From: Ranitomeya variabilis
Lineage: Eukaryota > Chordata > Amphibia > Anura > Dendrobatidae
Assembly (NCBI RefSeq): GCF_051348905.1
Contig: NW_027508039.1
Span: forward strand, 1 to 64,000
Direction of reading: 5' to 3'
DNA length: 64,000 nt
The notes beneath the pieces are model-generated. The model was not told the origin of the DNA. It worked only from the letters and a program-made list of their open reading frames with translations, and did not search any database. Position 1 is the stretch's first letter. Each line of letters opens with the position of its first letter. This document shows positions 36,304 through 49,596 of this stretch, one piece after another. The translations under genes and the position numbers were made by a program.

Positions 36304-36385
36304 TGGCAGCAGTGGGATTTGAACCCACGCCTCCGAAGAGACTGGAGCCTTAATCCAGCGCCTTAGACCGCTCGGCCATGCTACC
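36304..36385 (-). tRNA. TRL-AAG: tRNA-Leu(AAG), consensus copy
   Basis: Consensus body. The 5' flank has lost one A (shared with 37917 and 42756), which shortens the distance to the TAG gene to 312 bp. Confidence 0.97.
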
Positions 36386-36615
36386 TAATGCATCATTAAA
36401 GAGCTTCCTTAGAGTACGTTTAGTGTATCTGACTACATTTTAAACTTGTGCATTGTGGAAAATGGATAGGTCTCTAAACAAAAAGGAAAAAGCAATGATT
36501 CTATCTTTTGTCTTTTCCAAAAAAGCAAAGCACGCACTCATACAAAAATATGCTAATTTTTCTATTAGCAAAATCATAAATATAAGCTGAAAAGGTTTTC
36601 AAAACCTCAAGATGT

Positions 36616-36697
36616 TGGCAGCAGTGGGATTTGAACCCACGCCTCCAAAGAGACTGGAGCCTAAATCCAGCGCCTTAGACTACTCGGTCATGCTACC
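36616..36697 (-). tRNA. TRL-TAG: tRNA-Leu(TAG), A-box defective allele (G10A, G18A)
   Basis: Double A-box allele, otherwise consensus. Confidence 0.78.
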
Positions 36698-37916
36698 TTA
36701 AACAGCATGATTAATTAAGCTTCCTTAGAGAAAGTGAAGTACATTTGACAACATTTAAAATTAGTACATTTTGGAAAATGGGCATGTCTCTAAACATTAG
36801 GCAAAAACAAAGATTCTATCAACGGTCTTTATCTTAACTGAAAACTGCTAAATCATACAAATACAAAAGAAGATTATATCACATGCTAATTTGCATGTCT
36901 CTTAACAATAGGAAAAATCAATGATTCTTTCAACTGTCTCTTTCTAAACAGAAATTAACACACTCATGAAAATACAAAATCATAAGAATTAGATCAAAGG
37001 GTTCTCAAAACCTCATAATAATGGCAGCAGTGGGATTTGAATGGGCATGTCTCTAAACATTAGAAAAAAGCAAGGATTCTTTCAACAGTCTTTATCTGAA
37101 CTGAAAACTGCAAAATCATGCAAATACAAAAGAAGATTAAATCACATGCTAATTTGCATGCTAGCAAAATCATAAGAATAAGTACAAAAACATTTCAAGA
37201 TCTCATAATACTGGCAGCAGTGGGTTTAAAGCATATGCTAATTTTGCATGTTAGCATAATTATAAGAATAAGATAAAAAGGTTTAAAAGAACTCATACTA
37301 GTGGCATTTGAACCCACAAGTCTGTTAAAATTTAGGTAAGTCTCTAAACAATAGGAACAATCAATGATTCTTTCAACTGTCTTTTCCAAAACAGAAATGC
37401 ACACACTCATGGAAATACAAAATACTCAGAATTAGATCAAAGGGTTCTCAAAACCTCATAATAATGGCAGCAGTGGGATTTGAATGGGCATGTCTCTAAA
37501 CATTAGAAAAAAGCAAGGATTCTTTCAACAGTCTTTATCTGAACTGAAAACTGCAAAATCATGCAAATACAAAAGAAGATTAAATCACATGCTAATTTGC
37601 ATGCTAGCAAAATCATAAGAATAAGTACAAAAACATTTCAAGATCTCATAATACTGGCAGCAGTGGGTTTAAAGCATATGCTAATTTTGCATGTTAGCAT
37701 AATTATAAGAATGAGATAAAAAGGTTTAAAAGAACTCATACTAGTGGCAGCAGTGGGATTTGAACTCACAAGTCTGTTGGAATATGGGTAAGTCTCTTAA
37801 CAATAGGAAAAATCAATGATTCTTTCAACTGTCTTTTCCTAAACAGAAGTTAACACACTCATGAAAATACAAAATCATAAGAATTAGATCAAAGGGTTCT
37901 CAAAACCTCATAATAC

Positions 37917-37998
37917 TGGCAGCAGTGGGATTTGAACCCACGCATCCGAAGAGACTGGAGCCTTAATCCAGCGCCTTAGACCGCTCGGCCATGCTACC
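37917..37998 (-). tRNA. TRL-AAG: tRNA-Leu(AAG), variable-arm variant
   Basis: Same outer variable-stem mismatch as at 33076. Confidence 0.9.
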
Positions 37999-38228
37999 TA
38001 ATGCATCATTAAAGAGCTTCCTTAGAGTACGTTTAGTGTATCTGACTACATTTTAAACTTGTGCATTGTGGAAAATGGATAGGTCTCTAAACAAAAAGGA
38101 AAAAGCAATGATTCTATCTTTTGTCTTTTCCAAAAAAGCAAAGCACGCACTCATACAAAAATATGCTAATTTTTCTATTAGCAAAATCATAAATATAAGC
38201 TGAAAAGGTTTTCAAAACCTCAAGATGT

Positions 38229-38310
38229 TGGCAGCAGTGGGATTTGAACCCACGCCTCCAAAGAGACTGGAGCCTAAATCCAGCGCCTTAGACTACTCGG
38301 TCATGCTACC
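38229..38310 (-). tRNA. TRL-TAG: tRNA-Leu(TAG), A-box defective allele (G10A, G18A)
   Basis: Double A-box allele, otherwise consensus. Confidence 0.78.
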
Positions 38311-39529
38311 TTAAACAGCATGATTAATTAAGCTTCCTTAGAGAAAGTGAAGTACATTTGACAACATTTAAAATTAGTACATTTTGGAAAATGGGCATGT
38401 CTCTAAACATTAGGCAAAAACAAAGATTCTATCAACGGTCTTTATCTTAACTGAAAACTGCTAAATCATACAAATACAAAAGAAGATTATATCACATGCT
38501 AATTTGCATGTCTCTTAACAATAGGAAAAATCAATGATTCTTTCAACTGTCTCTTTCTAAACAGAAATTAACACACTCATGAAAATACAAAATCATAAGA
38601 ATTAGATCAAAGGGTTCTCAAAACCTCATAATAATGGCAGCAGTGGGATTTGAATGGGCATGTCTCTAAACATTAGAAAAAAGCAAGGATTCTTTCAACA
38701 GTCTTTATCTGAACTGAAAACTGCAAAATCATGCAAATACAAAAGAAGATTAAATCACATGCTAATTTGCATGCTAGCAAAATCATAAGAATAAGTACAA
38801 AAACATTTCAAGATCTCATAATACTGGCAGCAGTGGGTTTAAAGCATATGCTAATTTTGCATGTTAGCATAATTATAAGAATAAGATAAAAAGGTTTAAA
38901 AGAACTCATACTAGTGGCATTTGAACCCACAAGTCTGTTAAAATTTAGGTAAGTCTCTAAACAATAGGAACAATCAATGATTCTTTCAACTGTCTTTTCC
39001 AAAACAGAAATGCACACACTCATGGAAATACAAAATACTCAGAATTAGATCAAAGGGTTCTCAAAACCTCATAATAATGGCAGCAGTGGGATTTGAATGG
39101 GCATGTCTCTAAACATTAGAAAAAAGCAAGGATTCTTTCAACAGTCTTTATCTGAACTGAAAACTGCAAAATCATGCAAATACAAAAGAAGATTAAATCA
39201 CATGCTAATTTGCATGCTAGCAAAATCATAAGAATAAGTACAAAAACATTTCAAGATCTCATAATACTGGCAGCAGTGGGTTTAAAGCATATGCTAATTT
39301 TGCATGTTAGCATAATTATAAGAATGAGATAAAAAGGTTTAAAAGAACTCATACTAGTGGCAGCAGTGGGATTTGAACTCACAAGTCTGTTGGAATATGG
39401 GTAAGTCTCTTAACAATAGGAAAAATCAATGATTCTTTCAACTGTCTTTTCCTAAACAGAAGTTAACACACTCATGAAAATACAAAATCATAAGAATTAG
39501 ATCAAAGGGTTCTCAAAACCTCATAATAC

Positions 39530-39611
39530 TGGCAGCAGTGGGATTTGAACCCACGCATCCGAAGAGACTGGAGCCTTAATCCAGCGCCTTAGACCGCTCG
39601 GCCATGCTACC
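39530..39611 (-). tRNA. TRL-AAG: tRNA-Leu(AAG), variable-arm variant
   Basis: Same variable-stem mismatch as at 33076; the 5' flank variant (aatgaatcatt) is shared as well. Confidence 0.9.
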
Positions 39612-39842
39612 TAATGAATCATTAAAAGAGCTTCCTTAGAGTAAGTTTAGTGTATCTGACTACATTTTAAACTTGTGCATTGTGGAAAATGGATAGGTCT
39701 CTAAACAAAAAGGAAAAAGCAATGATTCTATCTTTTGTCTTTTCCAAAAAAGCAAAGCACGCACTCATACAAAAATATGCTAATTTTTCTGTTAGCAAAA
39801 TCATAAATATAAGCTGAAAAGGTTTTCAAAACCTCAATATGT

Positions 39843-39924
39843 TGGCAGCAGTGGGATTTGAACCCACGCCTCCAAAGAGACTGTAGCCTAAATCCAGCGC
39901 CTTAGACCACTTGGCCATGCTACC
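39843..39924 (-). tRNA. TRL-TAG: tRNA-Leu(TAG), C40A with G13A
   Basis: Same allele as at 33389, exactly 6454 bp away, in phase with the neighbouring AAG allele. Confidence 0.83.
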
Positions 39925-41143
39925 TTAAACAGCATGATTAATTAAGCTTCCTTAGAGAAAGTGAAGTACATTTGACAACATTTAAAATTAGTACATTTTG
40001 GAAAATGGGCATGTCTCTAAACATTAGGCAAAAACAAAGATTCTATCAACGGTCTTTATCTTAACTGAAAACTGCTAAATCATACAAATACAAAAGAAGA
40101 TTATATCACATGCTAATTTGCATGTCTCTTAACAATAGGAAAAATCAATGATTCTTTCAACTGTCTTTTCCTAAACAGAAATTAACACACTCATGAAAAT
40201 ACAAAATCATAAGAATTAGATCAAAGGGTTCTCAAAACCTCATAATAATGGCAGCAGTGGGATTTGAATGGGCATGTCTCTAAACATTAGAAAAAAGCAA
40301 GGATTCTATCAACAGTCTTTATCTGAACTGAAAACTGCAAAATCATGCAAATACAAAAGAAGATTAAATCACATGCTAATTTGCATGTTAGCAAAATCAT
40401 AAGAATAAGTACAAAAACATTTCAAGATCTCATAATACTGGCAGCAGTGGGTTTAAAGCATATGCTAATTTTGCATGTTAGCATAATTATAAGAATAAGA
40501 TAAAAAGGTTTAAAAGAACTCATACTAGTGGCATTTGAACCCACAAGTCTGTTAAAATTTAGGTAAGTCTCTAAACAATAGGAACAATCAATGATTCTTT
40601 CAACTGTCTTTTCCAAAACAGAAATGCACACACTCATGGAAATACAAAATACTCAGAATTAGATCAAAGGGTTCTCAAAACCTCATAATAATGGCAGCAG
40701 TGGGATTTGAATGGGCATGTCTCTAAACATTAGAAAAAAGCAAGGATTCTTTCAACAGTCTTTATCTGAACTGAAAACTGCAAAATCATGCAAATACAAA
40801 AGAAGATTAAATCACATGCTAATTTGCATGCTAGCAAAATCATAAGAATAAGTACAAAAACATTTCAAGATCTCATAATACTGGCAGCAGTGGGTTTAAA
40901 GCATATGCTAATTTTGCATGTTAGCATAATTATAAGAATGAGATAAAAAGGTTTAAAAGAACTCATACTAGTGGCAGCAGTGGGATTTGAACTCACAAGT
41001 CTGTTGGAATATGGGTAAGTCTCTTAACAATAGGAAAAATCAATGATTCTTTCAACTGTCTTTTCCTAAACAGAAGTTAACACACTCATGAAAATACAAA
41101 ATCATAAGAATTAGATCAAAGGGTTCTCAAAACCTCATAATAC

Positions 41144-41225
41144 TGGCAGCAGTGGGATTTGAACCCACGCCTCCGAAGAGTCTGGAGCCTTAATCCAGCG
41201 CCTTAGACCGCTCGGCCATGCTACC
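41144..41225 (-). tRNA. TRL-AAG: tRNA-Leu(AAG)
   Basis: Consensus except T44A at the base of the variable arm, which is unpaired. Confidence 0.95.
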
Positions 41226-41456
41226 TAATGCATCATTAAAAGAGCTTCCTTAGAGTAAGTTTAGTGTATCTGACTACATTTTAAACTTGTGCATTGTGGA
41301 AAATGGATAGGTCTCTAAACAAAAAGGAAAAAGCAATGATTCTATCTTTTGTCTTTTCCAAAAAAGCAAAGCACGCACTCATACAAAAATATGCTAATTT
41401 TTCTATTAGCAAAATCATAAATATAAGCTGAAAAGGTTTTCAAAACCTCAAGATGT

Positions 41457-41538
41457 TGGCAGCAGTGGGATTTGAACCCACGCCTCCAAAGAGACTGGAG
41501 CCTAAATCCAGCGCCTTAGACTACTCGGTCATGCTACC
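41457..41538 (-). tRNA. TRL-TAG: tRNA-Leu(TAG), A-box defective allele (G10A, G18A)
   Basis: Double A-box allele, otherwise consensus. Confidence 0.78.
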
Positions 41539-42755
41539 TTAAACAGCATGATTAATTAAGCTTCCTTAGAGAAAGTGAAGTACATTTGACAACATTTAAA
41601 ATTAGTACATTTTGGAAAATGGGCATGTCTCTAAACATTAGGCAAAAACAAAGATTCTATCAACGGTCTTTATCTTAACTGAAAACTGCTAAATCATACA
41701 AATACAAAAGAAGATTATATCACATGCTAATTTGCATGTCTCTTAACAATAGGAAAAATCAATGATTCTTTCAACTGTCTCTTTCTAAACAGAAATTAAC
41801 ACACTCATGAAAATACAAAATCATAAGAATTAGATCAAAGGGTTCTCAAAACCTCATAATAATGGCAGCAGTGGGATTTGAATGGGCATGTCTCTAAACA
41901 TTAGAAAAAAGCAAGGATTCTTTCAACAGTCTTTATCTGAACTGAAAACTGCAAAATCATGCAAATACAAAAGAAGATTAAATCACATGCTAATTTGCAT
42001 GCTAGCAAAATCATAAGAATAAGTACAAAAACATTTCAAGATCTCATAATACTGGCAGCAGTGGGTTTAAAGCATATGCTAATTTTGCATGTTAGCATAA
42101 TTATAAGAATAAGATAAAAAGGTTTAAAAGAACTCATACTAGTGGCATTTGAACCCACAAGTCTGTTAAAATTTAGGTAAGTCTCTAAACAATAGGAACA
42201 ATCAATGATTCTTTCAACTGTCTTTTCCAAAACAGAAATGCACACACTCATGGAAATACAAAATACTCAGAATTAGATCAAAGGGTTCTCAAAACCTCAT
42301 AATAATGGCAGCAGTGGGATTTGAATGGGCATGTCTCTAAACATTAGAAAAAAGCAAGGATTCTTTCAACAGTCTTTATCTGAACTGAAAACTGCAAAAT
42401 CATGCAAATACAAAAGAAGATTAAATCACATGCTAATTTGCATGCTAGCAAAATCATAAGAATGTACAAAAACATTTCAAGATCTCATAATACTGGCAGC
42501 AGTGGGTTTAAAGCATATGCTAATTTTGCATGTTAGCATAATTATAAGAATGAGATAAAAAGGTTTAAAAGAACTCATACTAGTGGCAGCAGTGGGATTT
42601 GAACTCACAAGTCTGTTGGAATATGGGTCAGTCTCTTAACAATAGGAAAAATCAATGATTCTTTCAACTGTCTTTTCCTAAACAGAAGTTAACACACTCA
42701 TGAAAATACAAAATCATAAGAATTAGATCAAAGGGTTCTCAAAACCTCATAATAC

Positions 42756-42837
42756 TGGCAGCAGTGGGATTTGAACCCACGCCTCCGAAGAGACTGGAGC
42801 CTTAATCCAGCGCCTTAGACCGCTCGGCCATGCTACC
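42756..42837 (-). tRNA. TRL-AAG: tRNA-Leu(AAG), consensus copy
   Basis: Consensus body with the one-base shorter 5' flank. Confidence 0.97.
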
Positions 42838-43067
42838 TAATGCATCATTAAAGAGCTTCCTTAGAGTACGTTTAGTGTATCTGACTACATTTTAAACTTG
42901 TGCATTGTGGAAAATGGATAGGTCTCTAAACAAAAAGGAAAAAGCAATGATTCTATCTTTTGTCTTTTCCAAAAATGCAAAGCACGCACTCATACAAAAA
43001 TATGCTAATTTTTCTATTAGCAAAATCATAAATATAAGCTGAAAAGGTTTTCAAAACCTCAAGATGT

Positions 43068-43149
43068 TGGCAGCAGTGGGATTTGAACCCACGCCTCCAA
43101 AGAGACTGGAGCCTAAATCCAGCGCCTTAGACTACTCGGTCATGCTACC
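43068..43149 (-). tRNA. TRL-TAG: tRNA-Leu(TAG), A-box defective allele (G10A, G18A)
   Basis: Double A-box allele, otherwise consensus. Confidence 0.78.
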
Positions 43150-44196
43150 TTAAACAGCATGATTAATTAAGCTTCCTTAGAGAAAGTGAAGTACATTTGA
43201 CAACATTTAAAATTAGTACATTTTGGAAAATGGGCATGTCTCTAAACATTAGGCAAAAACAAAGATTCTATCAACGGTCTTTATCTTAACTGAAAACTGC
43301 TAAATCATACAAATACAAAAGAAGATTATATCACATGCTAATTTGCATGTCTCTTAACAATAGGAAAAATCAATGATTCTTTCAACTGTCTCTTTCTAAA
43401 CAGAAATTAACACACTCATGAAAATACAAAATCATAAGAATTAGATCAAAGGGTTCTCAAAACCTCATAATAATGGCAGCAGTGGGATTTGAATGGGCAT
43501 GTCTCTAAACATTAGAAAAAAGCAAGGATTCTTTCAACAGTCTTTATCTGAACTGAAAACTGCAAAATCATGCAAATACAAAAGAAGATTAAATCACATG
43601 CTAATTTGCATGCTAGCAAAATCATAAGAATAAGTACAAAAACATTTCAAGATCTCATAATACTGGCAGCAGTGGGTTTAAAGCATATGCTAATTTTGCA
43701 TGTTAGCATAATTATAAGAATAAGATAAAAAGGTTTAAAAGAACTCATACTAGTGGCATTTGAACCCACAAGTCTGTTAAAATTTAGGTAAGTCTCTAAA
43801 CAATAGGAACAATCAATGATTCTTTCAACTGTCTTTTCCAAAACAGAAATGCACACACTCATGGAAATACAAAATACTCAGAATTAGATCAAAGGGTTCT
43901 CAAAACCTCATAATAATGGCAGCAGTGGGATTTGAATGGGCATGTCTCTAAACATTAGAAAAAAGCAAGGATTCTTTCAACAGTCTTTATCTGAACTGAA
44001 AACTGCAAAATCATGCAAATACAAAAGAAGATTAAATCACATGCTAATTTGCATGCTAGCAAAATCATAAGAATAAGTACAAAAACATTTCAAGATCTCA
44101 TAATACTGGCAGCAGTGGGTTTAAAGCATATGCTAATTTTGCATGTTAGCATAATTATAAGAATGAGATAAAAAGGTTTAAAAGAACTCATACTAG

Positions 44197-44213
44197 TGGC
44201 ATTTGAACTCACA
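44197..44213 (-). pseudogene. Hybrid tRNA remnant (D joined to A)
   Basis: Starts as a type D remnant (9-bp deletion, tggcatttgaac) but continues as type A (tcacaagtctgttggaa). The unit is 9 bp shorter as a result. This is a crossover or conversion product within the shared T-loop sequence. Confidence 0.8.
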
Positions 44214-44359
44214 AGTCTGTTGGAATATGGGTAAGTCTCTTAACAATAGGAAAAATCAATGATTCTTTCAACTGTCTTTTCCTAAACAGAAGTTAACACA
44301 CTCATGAAAATACAAAATCATAAGAATTAGATCAAAGGGTTCTCAAAACCTCATAATAC

Positions 44360-44441
44360 TGGCAGCAGTGGGATTTGAACCCACGCCTCCAAAGAGACTG
44401 GAGCCTTAATCAAGCGCCTTAGACCGCTCGGCCATGCTACC
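44360..44441 (-). tRNA. TRL-AAG: tRNA-Leu(AAG), G29T with TAG-type variable loop
   Basis: Same double allele as at 26134 despite 18 kb of separation: anticodon-stem U29-C41 mismatch plus TTTG variable loop. Confidence 0.84.
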
Positions 44442-44672
44442 TAATGCATCATTAAAAGAGCTTCCTTAGAGTAAGTTTAGTGTATCTGACTACATTTTAA
44501 ACTTGTGCATTGTGGAAAATGGATAGGTCTCTAAACAAAAAGGAAAAAGCAATGATTCTATCTTTTGTCTTTTCCAAAAAAGCAAAGCACGCACTCATAC
44601 AAAAATATGCTAATTTTTCTGTTAGCAAAATCATAAATATAAGCTGAAAAGGTTTTCAAAACCTCAATATGT

Positions 44673-44754
44673 TGGCAGCAGTGGGATTTGAACCCACGCC
44701 TCCAAAGAGACTGTAGCCTAAATCCAGCGCCTTAGACCACTTGGCCATGCTACC
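44673..44754 (-). tRNA. TRL-TAG: tRNA-Leu(TAG), C40A with G13A
   Basis: Third copy of the allele seen at 33389 and 39843. Confidence 0.83.
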
Positions 44755-45973
44755 TTAAACAGCATGATTAATTAAGCTTCCTTAGAGAAAGTGAAGTACA
44801 TTTGACAACATTTAAAATTAGTACATTTTGGAAAATGGGCATGTCTCTAAACATTAGGCAAAAACAAAGATTTTATCAACGGTCTTTATCTTAACTGAAA
44901 ACTGCTAAATCATACAAATACAAAAGAAGATTATATCACATGCTAATTTGCATGTCTCTTAACAATAGGAAAAATCAATGATTCTTTCAACTGTCTTTTC
45001 CTAAACAGAAATTAACACACTCATGAAAATACAAAATCATAAGAATTAGATCAAAGGGTTCTCAAAACCTCATAATAATGGCAGCAGTGGGATTTGAATG
45101 GGCATGTCTCTAAACATTAGAAAAAAGCAAGGATTCTATCAACAGTCTTTATCTGAACTGAAAACTGCAAAATCATGCAAATACAAAAGAAGATTAAATC
45201 ACATGCTAATTTGCATGTTAGCAAAATCATAAGAATAAGTACAAAAACATTTCAAGATCTCATAATACTGGCAGCAGTGGGTTTAAAGCATATGCTAATT
45301 TTGCATGTTAGCATAATTATAAGAATAAGATAAAAAGGTTTAAAAGAACTCATACTAGTGGCATTTGAACCCACAAGTCTGTTAAAATTTAGGTAAGTCT
45401 CTAAACAATAGGAACAATCAATGATTCTTTCAACTGTCTTTTCCAAAACAGAAATGCACACACTCATGGAAATACAAAATACTCAGAATTAGATCAAAGG
45501 GTTCTCAAAACCTCATAATAATGGCAGCAGTGGGATTTGAATGGGCATGTCTCTAAACATTAGAAAAAAGCAAGGATTCTTTCAACAGTCTTTATCTGAA
45601 CTGAAAACTGCAAAATCATGCAAATACAAAAGAAGATTAAATCACATGCTAATTTGCATGCTAGCAAAATCATAAGAATAAGTACAAAAACATTTCAAGA
45701 TCTCATAATACTGGCAGCAGTGGGTTTAAAGCATATGCTAATTTTGCATGTTAGCATAATTATAAGAATGAGATAAAAAGGTTTAAAAGAACTCATACTA
45801 GTGGCAGCAGTGGGATTTGAACTCACAAGTCTGTTGGAATATGGGTAAGTCTCTTAACAATAGGAAAAATCAATGATTCTTTCAACTGTCTTTTCCTAAA
45901 CAGAAGTTAACACACTCATGAAAATACAAAATCATAAGAATTAGATCAAAGGGTTCTCAAAACCTCATAATAC

Positions 45974-46055
45974 TGGCAGCAGTGGGATTTGAACCCACGC
46001 CTCCGAAGAGACTGGAGCCTTAATCCAGCGCCTTAGACCGCTCGGCCATGCTACC
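45974..46055 (-). tRNA. TRL-AAG: tRNA-Leu(AAG), consensus copy
   Basis: Consensus in all stems, boxes and terminator. Confidence 0.97.
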
Positions 46056-46286
46056 TAATGCATCATTAAAAGAGCTTCCTTAGAGTAAGTTTAGTGTATC
46101 TGACTACATTTTAAACTTGTGCATTGTGGAAAATGGATAGGTCTCTAAACAAAAAGGAAAAAGCAATGATTCTATCTTTTGTCTTTTCCAAAAAAGCAAA
46201 GCACGCACTCATACAAAAATATGCTAATTTTTCTATTAGCAAAATCATAAATATAAGCTGAAAAGGTTTTCAAAACCTCAAGATGT

Positions 46287-46368
46287 TGGCAGCAGTGGGA
46301 TTTGAACCCACGCCTCCAAAGAGACTGGAGCCTAAATCCAGCGCCTTAGACTACTCGGTCATGCTACC
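46287..46368 (-). tRNA. TRL-TAG: tRNA-Leu(TAG), A-box defective allele (G10A, G18A)
   Basis: Double A-box allele, otherwise consensus. Confidence 0.78.
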
Positions 46369-47587
46369 TTAAACAGCATGATTAATTAAGCTTCCTTAGA
46401 GAAAGTGAAGTACATTTGACAACATTTAAAATTAGTACATTTTGGAAAATGGGCATGTCTCTAAACATTAGGCAAAAACAAAGATTCTATCAACGGTCTT
46501 TATCTTAACTGAAAACTGCTAAATCATACAAATACAAAAGAAGATTATATCACATGCTAATTTGCATGTCTCTTAACAATAGGAAAAATCAATGATTCTT
46601 TCAACTGTCTCTTTCTAAACAGAAATTAACACACTCATGAAAATACAAAATCATAAGAATTAGATCAAAGGGTTCTCAAAACCTCATAATAATGGCAGCA
46701 GTGGGATTTGAATGGGCATGTCTCTAAACATTAGAAAAAAGCAAGGATTCTTTCAACAGTCTTTATCTGAACTGAAAACTGCAAAATCATGCAAATACAA
46801 AAGAAGATTAAATCACATGCTAATTTGCATGCTAGCAAAATCATAAGAATAAGTACAAAAACATTTCAAGATCTCATAATACTGGCAGCAGTGGGTTTAA
46901 AGCATATGCTAATTTTGCATGTTAGCATAATTATAAGAATAAGATAAAAAGGTTTAAAAGAACTCATACTAGTGGCATTTGAACCCACAAGTCTGTTAAA
47001 ATTTAGGTAAGTCTCTAAACAATAGGAACAATCAATGATTCTTTCAACTGTCTTTTCCAAAACAGAAATGCACACACTCATGGAAATACAAAATACTCAG
47101 AATTAGATCAAAGGGTTCTCAAAACCTCATAATAATGGCAGCAGTGGGATTTGAATGGGCATGTCTCTAAACATTAGAAAAAAGCAAGGATTCTTTCAAC
47201 AGTCTTTATCTGAACTGAAAACTGCAAAATCATGCAAATACAAAAGAAGATTAAATCACATGCTAATTTGCATGCTAGCAAAATCATAAGAATAAGTACA
47301 AAAACATTTCAAGATCTCATAATACTGGCAGCAGTGGGTTTAAAGCATATGCTAATTTTGCATGTTAGCATAATTATAAGAATGAGATAAAAAGGTTTAA
47401 AAGAACTCATACTAGTGGCAGCAGTGGGATTTGAACTCACAAGTCTGTTGGAATATGGGTAAGTCTCTTAACAATAGTTAAAATCAATGATTCTTTCAAC
47501 TGTCTTTTCCTAAACAGAAGTTAACACACTCATGAAAATACAAAATCATAAGAATTAGATCAAAGGGTTCTCAAAACCTCATAATAC

Positions 47588-47669
47588 TGGCAGCAGTGGG
47601 ATTTGAACCCACGCCTCCGAAGAGACTGGAGCCTTAATCCAGCGCCTTAGACCGCTCGGCCATGCTACC
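47588..47669 (-). tRNA. TRL-AAG: tRNA-Leu(AAG), consensus copy
   Basis: Consensus body; 5' flank of the aatgaatcatt type. Confidence 0.97.
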
Positions 47670-47900
47670 TAATGAATCATTAAAAGAGCTTCCTTAGAGT
47701 AAGTTTAGTGTATCTGACTACATTTTAAACTTGTGCATTGTGGAAAATGGATAGGTCTCTAAACAAAAAGGAAAAAGCAATGATTCTATCTTTTGTCTTT
47801 TCCAAAAAAGCAAAGCACGCACTCATACAAAAATATGCTAATTTTTCTGTTAGCAAAATCATAAATATAAGCTGAAAAGGTTTTCAAAACCTCAATATGT

Positions 47901-47982
47901 TGGCAGCAGTGGGATTTGAACCCACGCCTCCAAAGAGACTGGAGCCTAAATCCAGCACCTTAGATCACTCGGCCATGCTACC
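47901..47982 (-). tRNA. TRL-TAG: tRNA-Leu(TAG), D-arm variant (G19A, C25T)
   Basis: G19A removes the conserved guanine that pairs with C56 of the T loop and ends the A box. C25T makes a G10:U25 wobble. Anticodon, B box and terminator are intact. Function doubtful. Confidence 0.8.
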
Positions 47983-49201
47983 TTAAACAGCATGATTAAT
48001 TAAGCTTCCTTAGAGAAAGTGAAGTACATTTGACAACATTTAAAATTAGTACATTTTGGAAAATGGGCATGTCTCTAAACATTAGGCAAAAACAAAGATT
48101 CTATCAACGGTCTTTATCTTAACTGAAAACTGCTAAATCATACAAATACAAAAGAAGATTATATCACATGCTAATTTGCATGTCTCTTAACAATAGGAAA
48201 AATCAATGATTCTTTCAACTGTCTTTTCCTAAACAGAAATTTACACACTCATGAAAATACAAAATCATAAGAATTAGATCAAAGGGTTCTCAAAACCTCA
48301 TAATAATGGCAGCAGTGGGATTTGAATGGGCATGTCTCTAAACATTAGAAAAAAGCAAGGATTCTATCAACAGTCTTTATCTGAACTGAAAACTGCAAAA
48401 TCATGCAAATACAAAAGAAGATTAAATCACATGCTAATTTGCATGTTAGCAAAATCATAAGAATAAGTACAAAAACATTTCAAGATCTCATAATACTGGC
48501 AGCAGTGGGTTTAAAGCATATGCTAATTTTGCATGTTAGCATAATTATAAGAATAAGATAAAAAGGTTTAAAAGAACTCATACTAGTGGCATTTGAACCC
48601 ACAAGTCTGTTAAAATTTAGGTAAGTCTCTAAACAATAGGAACAATCAATGATTCTTTCAACTGTCTTTTCCAAAACAGAAATGCACACACTCATGGAAA
48701 TACAAAATACTCAGAATTAGATCAAAGGGTTCTCAAAACCTCATAATAATGGCAGCAGTGGGATTTGAATGGGCATGTCTCTAAACATTAGAAAAAAGCA
48801 AGGATTCTTTCAACAGTCTTTATCTGAACTGAAAACTGCAAAACCATGCAAATACAAAAGAAGATTAAATCACATGCTAATTTGCATGCTAGCAAAATCA
48901 TAAGAATAAGTACAAAAACATTTCAAGATCTCATAATACTGGCAGCAGTGGGTTTAAAGCATATGCTAATTTTGCATGTTAGCATAATTATAAGAATGAG
49001 ATAAAAAGGTTTAAAAGAACTCATACTAGTGGCAGCAGTGGGATTTGAACTCACAAGTCTGTTGGAATATGGGTAAGTCTCTTAACAATAGGAAAAATCA
49101 ATGATTCTTTCAACTGTCTTTTCCTAAACAGAAGTTAACACACTCATGAAAATACAAAATCATAAGAATTAGATCAAAGGGTTCTCAAAACCTCATAATA
49201 C

Positions 49202-49283
49202 TGGCAGCAGTGGGATTTGAACCCACGCCTCCGAAGAGACTGGAGCCTTAATCCAGCGCCTTAGACCGCTCGGCCATGCTACC
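49202..49283 (-). tRNA. TRL-AAG: tRNA-Leu(AAG), consensus copy
   Basis: Consensus copy; first AAG gene of the 8083-bp block. Confidence 0.97.
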
Positions 49284-49514
49284 TAATGAATCATTAAAAG
49301 AGCTTCCTTAGAGTAAGTTTAGTGTATCTGACTACATTTTAAACTTGTGCATTGTGGAAAATGGATAGGTCTCTAAACAAAAAGGAAAAAGCAATGATTC
49401 TATCTTTTGTCTTTTCCAAAAAAGCAAAGCACGCACTCATACAAAAATATGCTAATTTTTCTGTTAGCAAAATCATAAATATAAGCTGAAAAGGTTTTCA
49501 AAACCTCAATATGT

Positions 49515-49596
49515 TGGCAGCAGTGGGATTTGAACCCACGCCTCCAAAGAGACTGGAGCCTAAATCCAGCACCTTAGATCACTCGGCCATGCTACC
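49515..49596 (-). tRNA. TRL-TAG: tRNA-Leu(TAG), D-arm variant (G19A, C25T)
   Basis: Same allele as at 47901. Confidence 0.8.
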
